DNA from: HGM05232 sp964646495
GTDB lineage: Bacteria > Bacteroidota > Bacteroidia > Bacteroidales > Muribaculaceae
NCBI GenBank assembly: GCA_964646495.1
Contig: CAZYEO010000075.1
Location: 1 to 11,786, forward strand
Length of the DNA stretch: 11,786 nucleotides
Direction of reading: 5' to 3'
Shown here: positions 8,002 through 11,786 of the stretch, one piece after another
Layout: every line of letters starts with the position of its first letter
Position numbering within the stretch: position 1 is the first letter of the stretch
Notes under the pieces: generated by a model
What the model was told of the DNA's origin: nothing
Databases searched by the model: none
Seen by the model: only the letters and a program-made list of their open reading frames with translations
Program-made: the position numbers and the translations under genes

Positions 8002-9165
8002 TTAATAGTCTGTTTTGTCATCGCCTGTGAAAACTATGTGAGCCGGAATATCGCCAGTGCGCACACTCCATTTCTTTATTCCATCTTGTCCGAAACAGTG
8101 AAGAGTGCCGGGAGAAACATAGTTTTTTGCATCTGTAACGTATATGTCCTTAGTGATTGGATTCACCAATATGCCATAAGGAATTTTAATGTTTTTATCG
8201 GTTCCGTCTTTTATGAAGTTACGAGTTACAATTTCATCTTTTGCCACATCTATAATGCCGTAAGTAATCTCGTTGCTCATTGTTATATAGCTCCACTCCA
8301 CGTTATATAGGTATAACGAATCGCCATCAAAACACATATTGGAAACACCGATGTCATACTCTTTTTTAACTTTGTCGGTGTTCATATTGATTGCAAATAA
8401 TCGAGAGTTTTCGTCGTAATAATCGCCGCGCGAACTTACCCATAGGGTATTGTGATTGTCGGCTCGCACACGCTGAAGATTGATTGCAACCTCAATGCGT
8501 TTAATTTCCTTAAAAGAGTTGATGTCGATTACCGAGAGAGTATTTTCGTAATTAGGAACCATGTATCCACCCGAATTTGCCACATATATTTTGTTGCCGG
8601 CTATTTCGAGCTCATCGGGTTGAAATCCGACTATACATTTATCTACCATTTGAAGCGTAGCCGTATCCACTTTAGCCACATATCCGCGTTGAGTGTAGTT
8701 AGGATTTATTTCCACCGGTCCGGCATAGGAAGTGATATAGGCATATCCTTTATGAAACCGGATATATCTACAATTGGGAATATCAATTTGTCCGATTCTT
8801 TTAGCCGTTTTTGCATCCATTACCTCAACTTTATTAGAACAGTTGATTACGGCATACAATCGGCTACCGTATATTTTTATGTCATTTCCCACATCCCCCA
8901 TCTCCTTGGGAACGGTGGGGTTGGCATATCCGTATATGTTTCGGGTATATACCCCTGTGGTGTAATCGTAATAATCGAGAGTGGACTTGTTGCTCCCCAT
9001 GTTACCTTCGTTGAGGAGATAAAATCCATCGATTGAGTTATATTCCGGTTTGGATATAGGGATTTCTTCGGGGATAAAAATGCTGAAATCTTCCCTACAT
9101 GATGATAATAGCATGAATATGATCATGCTTATAACCACAAGATATTTATTAATTATATTTCCCAT
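8002..9165 (-). CDS. btuG: BtuG-type surface lipoprotein, cobamide-capturing beta-propeller
   Basis: BtuG is a surface-exposed lipoprotein of Bacteroidetes that binds vitamin B12 very tightly and caps the BtuB channel. This 387-residue protein has a lipoprotein signal with lipobox LSSC (L20-C23). R-E-D follows the lipidated C23; acidic residues just after the cysteine are typical of Bacteroidetes surface-export signals. The remainder (about 45-385) is a YncE-like/DUF5074-type propeller: GFYLLNEGNMGS (47-58), SRLYAVINCSNKVEVMDAKT, GKRIGQID-like blade ends, GYAYITSY, NKIYVANSGG and DIYVTDAKN. The ATG lies inside the btuB 3' end (13-bp overlap), matching tight co-expression of partners that form a stable complex. 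It carries no T9SS sorting domain, unlike the three genes after it. The family call rests on the propeller, lipobox, btuB neighbour and cobalamin riboswitch, so confidence is high, though the ligand is inferred. Confidence 0.88.
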   Translation of the reverse strand: MGNIINKYLVVISMIIFMLLSSCREDFSIFIPEEIPISKPEYNSIDGFYLLNEGNMGSNKSTLDYYDYTTGVYTRNIYGYANPTVPKEMGDVGNDIKIYGSRLYAVINCSNKVEVMDAKTAKRIGQIDIPNCRYIRFHKGYAYITSYAGPVEINPNYTQRGYVAKVDTATLQMVDKCIVGFQPDELEIAGNKIYVANSGGYMVPNYENTLSVIDINSFKEIKRIEVAINLQRVRADNHNTLWVSSRGDYYDENSRLFAINMNTDKVKKEYDIGVSNMCFDGDSLYLYNVEWSYITMSNEITYGIIDVAKDEIVTRNFIKDGTDKNIKIPYGILVNPITKDIYVTDAKNYVSPGTLHCFGQDGIKKWSVRTGDIPAHIVFTGDDKTDY

Positions 9166-11186
9166 TTTAGAATCAATTTATAGTTGCGTCCCGGCATTGG
9201 ATAGTTCTGAATCACATCATATTGTTGATTGAGCAGATTGTTTACCTCAAGCGAAACTCTAAAGTTCATTTTCTTAACAGCAAATTCTTTACCTATCGTG
9301 ATGTCGTGAGTGTACCATGGTTGTTCATAATTGGCAAGAATATTTGACGACGTGTGATAGCGTTCACCCACGTATATAAAGCTATAATTCAAGTCCCATT
9401 TGCGATACGACACACCAGAGGTAATCGATCCGCTATGCCACGGAATATATGCAATCTGTCCGCCGTAGGTTCCTGCCACGGGGTCGTTGTCGGACGAATC
9501 GGAGAAATCTTGAGCTTTTTGATACGTGTATGAAAGTCCCAATTGAGCATTAATCCCCAATGGAAATCGACACGATAATTGAGCGTTTACATCCACACCT
9601 CTAATCTCTACGTTACCTATGTTCATCATCATCCACCGATATTGTCCGTTGCCTTTTGGTACAGCAATTATCTTATCGGTAACCTTATTGAAATAGCCAT
9701 CGGCACGAATTTCAAATAATTTGAATACCGAGCGAGGGAAAATCTTAGTATATTTAAATCCGAGATTATATTGTGCAGTGTATTCGGGACGCAACGAAAT
9801 ATTTCCGATGTCGGTATAATATAAGTCGTTGAAGGTTGGCATCCTGAAAATCTTTTTATAAAAAGCTCTGATATTGAATTGATGCTTTTCAAATGGTTGA
9901 TAGGATAGAAACACAGCCGGAGTGTACTCATCTTTGCTGGATGTTATGTGTCCGATATTGCGTTTTTTTACGTTTTCAAAAACGAATGTACCCAATAGGC
10001 TTGCTTGGATTTTAAATCTGCGCCATTCATAAGCCGATGCTAAAGCCACAAGTAGAGTGTTGCGGTAGGGATCGGCAAAATCTTGCAATGTGGCATCGAG
10101 ACTATTCCATTGATAATCGGCAGCAAGCGATACGTCCCACAGTGGTAAAATAGTGTATTTATTGGCAAACGAGAGATAAAATTCCTGTTGCCAAAATTTA
10201 TTGTCGATATACATCAATGTGGTATCAGGATTGAGATAACGCATATAATCATGCGCATATTTTGCGTTTACCTGCAATTCATAATTAGGTGAGATGCGTT
10301 GTTGAAAACTCCCTTGTGTGAAGAAGTTGCGATCCCATTGGCGTTGAGAGCGTTTCCATACATTATTGACTATCGCTCCGGGAATACCCTTGTCGGAGTC
10401 GTAGAAATAAGCTTTGATGTTCCATTTTCCGTCGGGAAAAACGCCATTAAATCCCCCCTCGAGTCGTAATGATTGAATATCTCCGTTTTGGCGCGTGGCA
10501 GTAGTGTCCCATGCCACAGTACCATCCTGAAATATTTTTTTGTAACGGAATTTATATTTTCCGGTAGCTGCTATGAATTCGGCATTGAAAGAGCTGCTTA
10601 CATTACGGCTTATTTTTTGTTCCCAAAGAATAGATGGATTTATTAGCCCGAAAGATCCGGTGCGGAACAGAGCTTTGATATTGAATTTTTTTCCGCCAGA
10701 GAATATAGGACGACGAGTGCGCAGATATACCGTACCAGCCGATCCAAAGTCTTTAGCGGCTTGGAAAATTTCGCTTTTCTGACCATTGTACATTGAAATC
10801 TCCTCAATATTATCGAGCGAAAATTTACCGAGATCAATCTGTCCGTTTTGTGCATTACCAAGCTGTATGCCGTCGTAAAATACCCCCATGTGATTCGTTC
10901 CCATGCTTCGGATATCTACAGTTTTGATACCTCCTACGCCACCATAATCCTTTATTTGCACTCCTGAAAAGTATCTCAGAGCATCGGCTACCGAGTGGCT
11001 ATTGAGTGATTCCAATTGAGCACCCGATAATTTTTGAGCAGGAATGACCTCGCTATATCTATTGCCCGCGGCAATCACTTGCACCTCATTAAGGCGCAAA
11101 AGGGTGTCGAGTGCTTCTATGGCATGGGCTGAAATGGTATATGCCAGTAAAAAAATAATAAATGTAGAATAGCGAGCCAAAAGCAT
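9153..11186 (-). CDS. btuB: TonB-dependent outer-membrane receptor, BtuB-type cobamide transporter
   Basis: BtuB moves B12 and related cobamides across the outer membrane using TonB energy. The 677-residue protein has a Sec signal peptide (1-22, AHA|IE), a TonB-box-like segment LNEVQVI (32-38), a plug domain (about 45-158: SVADALRYFSGVQIKDYGG, VDIRSMGTNHMGVFYDGIQL, EEISMYNGQKSEIF, GSAGTVYLRTRRP) and a beta-barrel (about 160-677). The C-terminus NYPMPGRNYKLILKWEI is typical of this subfamily. The barrel ends in Ile with Trp third from the end, not the common terminal Phe. There is no N-terminal carboxypeptidase-like domain, and no SusD gene follows, so a SusC glycan receptor is unlikely. It is the first gene of the operon and sits directly behind the cobalamin riboswitch and its 184-nt leader. 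It overlaps btuG by 13 bp. Assignment to cobamides comes from riboswitch plus BtuG; other TonB ligands are less likely. Confidence 0.9.
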   Translation of the reverse strand: MLLARYSTFIIFLLAYTISAHAIEALDTLLRLNEVQVIAAGNRYSEVIPAQKLSGAQLESLNSHSVADALRYFSGVQIKDYGGVGGIKTVDIRSMGTNHMGVFYDGIQLGNAQNGQIDLGKFSLDNIEEISMYNGQKSEIFQAAKDFGSAGTVYLRTRRPIFSGGKKFNIKALFRTGSFGLINPSILWEQKISRNVSSSFNAEFIAATGKYKFRYKKIFQDGTVAWDTTATRQNGDIQSLRLEGGFNGVFPDGKWNIKAYFYDSDKGIPGAIVNNVWKRSQRQWDRNFFTQGSFQQRISPNYELQVNAKYAHDYMRYLNPDTTLMYIDNKFWQQEFYLSFANKYTILPLWDVSLAADYQWNSLDATLQDFADPYRNTLLVALASAYEWRRFKIQASLLGTFVFENVKKRNIGHITSSKDEYTPAVFLSYQPFEKHQFNIRAFYKKIFRMPTFNDLYYTDIGNISLRPEYTAQYNLGFKYTKIFPRSVFKLFEIRADGYFNKVTDKIIAVPKGNGQYRWMMMNIGNVEIRGVDVNAQLSCRFPLGINAQLGLSYTYQKAQDFSDSSDNDPVAGTYGGQIAYIPWHSGSITSGVSYRKWDLNYSFIYVGERYHTSSNILANYEQPWYTHDITIGKEFAVKKMNFRVSLEVNNLLNQQYDVIQNYPMPGRNYKLILKWEI

Positions 11187-11370
11187 ATCAAGAAATTATT
11201 AATTCATATTTCTAAAAATAGCTTTCGGTAATAATGAAAAAAGATTTGTGAAAAAGTCTATCGCCAACCCCTTTTATTGCAGATACACTACTATCAATAG
11301 AGTGCTCGAATGAGGGAAAATGGGTAGATTTGTCTCAAGCTTTAATTCTCGAAAGCTACAAAACGCGTCA
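11187..11370 (-). promoter_or_regulatory. Leader between riboswitch aptamer and btuB start (expression platform)
   Basis: This 184-nt stretch separates the conserved aptamer end from the btuB ATG and holds no supportable gene. A 6-bp hairpin (AGCTTT...AAAGCT, 8-nt loop) follows the aptamer, and a second weak hairpin (ACTCTAT with ATAGTAGT, one bulge) lies near 11285-11301. Neither is followed by a convincing U-run, so control by translation or by an alternative fold is more likely than by a classical intrinsic terminator. No strong Shine-Dalgarno sequence precedes the ATG, as is usual in Bacteroidetes. Confidence 0.55.
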
Positions 11371-11552
11371 ATTTTGGCAGGTATTCTGACTTGTTCCTTC
11401 TTTTTCCTCCCTTCCCATTCTTTTATAGAGATAGAACAGTGGGATATGTTGCGGTAAAAGAATATCGCGGAACTTACAGCAGCGGATCTGTTCAGGTTTT
11501 TCACCTGATTCCCTTTTAATAATCATTTATAAATCAATGATTATACCAAAAT
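11371..11552 (-). ncRNA. Cobalamin (adenosylcobalamin-type) riboswitch aptamer
   Basis: The - strand carries the ordered Cbl-riboswitch landmarks. The closing stem P1 pairs ATTTTGG (11552-11546) with CCAAAAT (11377-11371). The AAAAGGGAA element is at 11517-11509, followed by the hairpin CAGGT...ACCTG (11507-11493), a CCGC..CTGTAA segment near 11485-11474, and CCCACTG near 11443-11437. The 9-bp stem TAAAAGAAT/ATTCTTTTA pairs 11455-11463 with 11417-11425, and GGGAAGG lies just after it. The B12 box AAGTCAGAATACCTGCC is at 11392-11376. These match the known consensus of btuB leaders. Ligand binding normally lowers expression, so the operon should be expressed when B12 is scarce. Confidence 0.93.
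11519..11544 (-). repeat. Inverted repeat inside the riboswitch 5' part
   Basis: A 9-bp perfect inverted repeat, ATAATCATT (11519-11527) with AATGATTAT (11536-11544), surrounds an 8-nt loop. It lies between the 5' strand of P1 and the AAAAGGGAA core. It probably forms an extra A/U-rich stem close to P1, possibly part of the P1/P2 region. Its functional value is inferred from position only. Confidence 0.6.
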
Positions 11553-11558
11553 CCGATG

Positions 11559-11593
11559 CAAAGATACAATTTTTATAATTAAAACTCACAAAA
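11559..11593 (-). promoter_or_regulatory. Promoter of the btuB-btuG operon
   Basis: On the - strand the -7 box TATCTTTG (11566-11559) matches TAnnTTTG. A TTTTG at 11593-11589 lies 22 nt upstream and could serve as the -33 element. Initiation would fall near 11552, right at the 5' end of the riboswitch P1 stem. The very good -7 match and its fit with the riboswitch start give this promoter good support. Confidence 0.75.
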
Positions 11594-11786
11594 TGCACTC
11601 CGAAAATAAAAAATGAAGAAATATAAATATCAACTAGATATAATGCAACAATATAATGAACGCTTCACCAGTAATAATTGCAATCTTTGCGTTTTATTTT
11701 TGGGTATACAAGATTAGGAAGTACGGTGTTCTTATGGCTCAGTAGAAATTTAATGGGGGGAAGCATAAAGTTTAGCTAAACGGAAT
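11594..11786. other. Right edge: no gene supported; weak divergent promoter-like box
   Basis: No start codon in this 193-bp stretch opens more than a few + strand codons before a stop. A - strand reading frame entering from the right edge ends within 12 codons, so it could at most be the tail of another gene. AATCTTTG at 11682-11689 (+) resembles a Bacteroidetes -7 box except for its first base, and could drive transcription to the right. GTTTAGCTAAAC at 11770-11781 is a perfect 12-bp palindrome. A small-RNA or leader start to the right is possible but cannot be identified. Confidence 0.35.

Noticed and set aside
8452..9036. A 194-codon + strand open frame opposite btuG
   Set aside because: It lies wholly inside btuG, has no recognisable domains, and the btuG frame has strong family and lipobox support.
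8002..11186. SusC/SusD-type glycan uptake pair
   Set aside because: The receptor lacks the SusC N-terminal extension and length, the partner is a propeller not a SusD, and the leader is a cobalamin riboswitch.
11274..11504. A 76-codon - strand open frame upstream of btuB
   Set aside because: It lies within the riboswitch aptamer and leader; the RNA landmarks explain the sequence better than a protein.
1..11786. CRISPR arrays, insertion sequences, tRNA or rRNA genes
   Set aside because: No direct-repeat array, transposase-like frame, terminal inverted repeats or RNA-gene signatures were found on either strand.

Overview
This window looks like chromosomal DNA from a member of the Bacteroidales, probably gut-associated. 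The supporting signs are AT-rich DNA, A-rich start regions without strong Shine-Dalgarno sites, promoter boxes of the TAnnTTTG type, a TonB receptor paired with a surface lipoprotein, and three proteins ending in type IX secretion (T9SS) C-terminal sorting domains. The T9SS domains argue against Bacteroides sensu stricto and favour a T9SS-bearing family such as Barnesiellaceae, Odoribacteraceae, Porphyromonadaceae or relatives. The species cannot be named from the sequence alone.

Layout: positions 1-204 are an AT-rich left flank with a G-rich tract and the pnp promoter. Positions 205-2559 (+) encode polynucleotide phosphorylase with an unusual glycine/arginine-rich tail. Positions 2560-2712 are a convergent intergenic region with one terminator for each strand. 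Positions 2713-11186 (-) are a single five-gene operon. Its transcription order is btuB-type TonB receptor, btuG-type surface lipoprotein, a conserved cell-surface protein, a second BtuG-like propeller protein, and a large multi-domain PQQ-propeller/Ig-like protein. Positions 11187-11566 (-) hold the operon's promoter, a cobalamin riboswitch and a 184-nt leader. The right edge (about 11594-11786) shows only a weak divergent promoter-like box and a short palindrome.

How it works together: the riboswitch ties the whole operon to vitamin B12 (cobamide) status. BtuB is the outer-membrane TonB-dependent channel, and BtuG is expected to sit on it as a lipid-anchored, cobamide-capturing propeller lid. 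The last three genes encode proteins with Sec signal peptides and T9SS sorting domains, so they should be secreted across the outer membrane and anchored or released at the surface. Gene overlaps (13 bp and 4 bp) and gaps of 20 and 26 bp support one transcript. No inner-membrane BtuFCD transporter and no cobamide-remodelling gene is in this window.

The most notable signal is this B12-regulated set of T9SS cargo proteins: a second BtuG-like propeller, a conserved surface protein, and a chimeric PQQ-propeller protein. They are candidate accessory surface cobamide-binding proteins whose functions I cannot assign from sequence alone.
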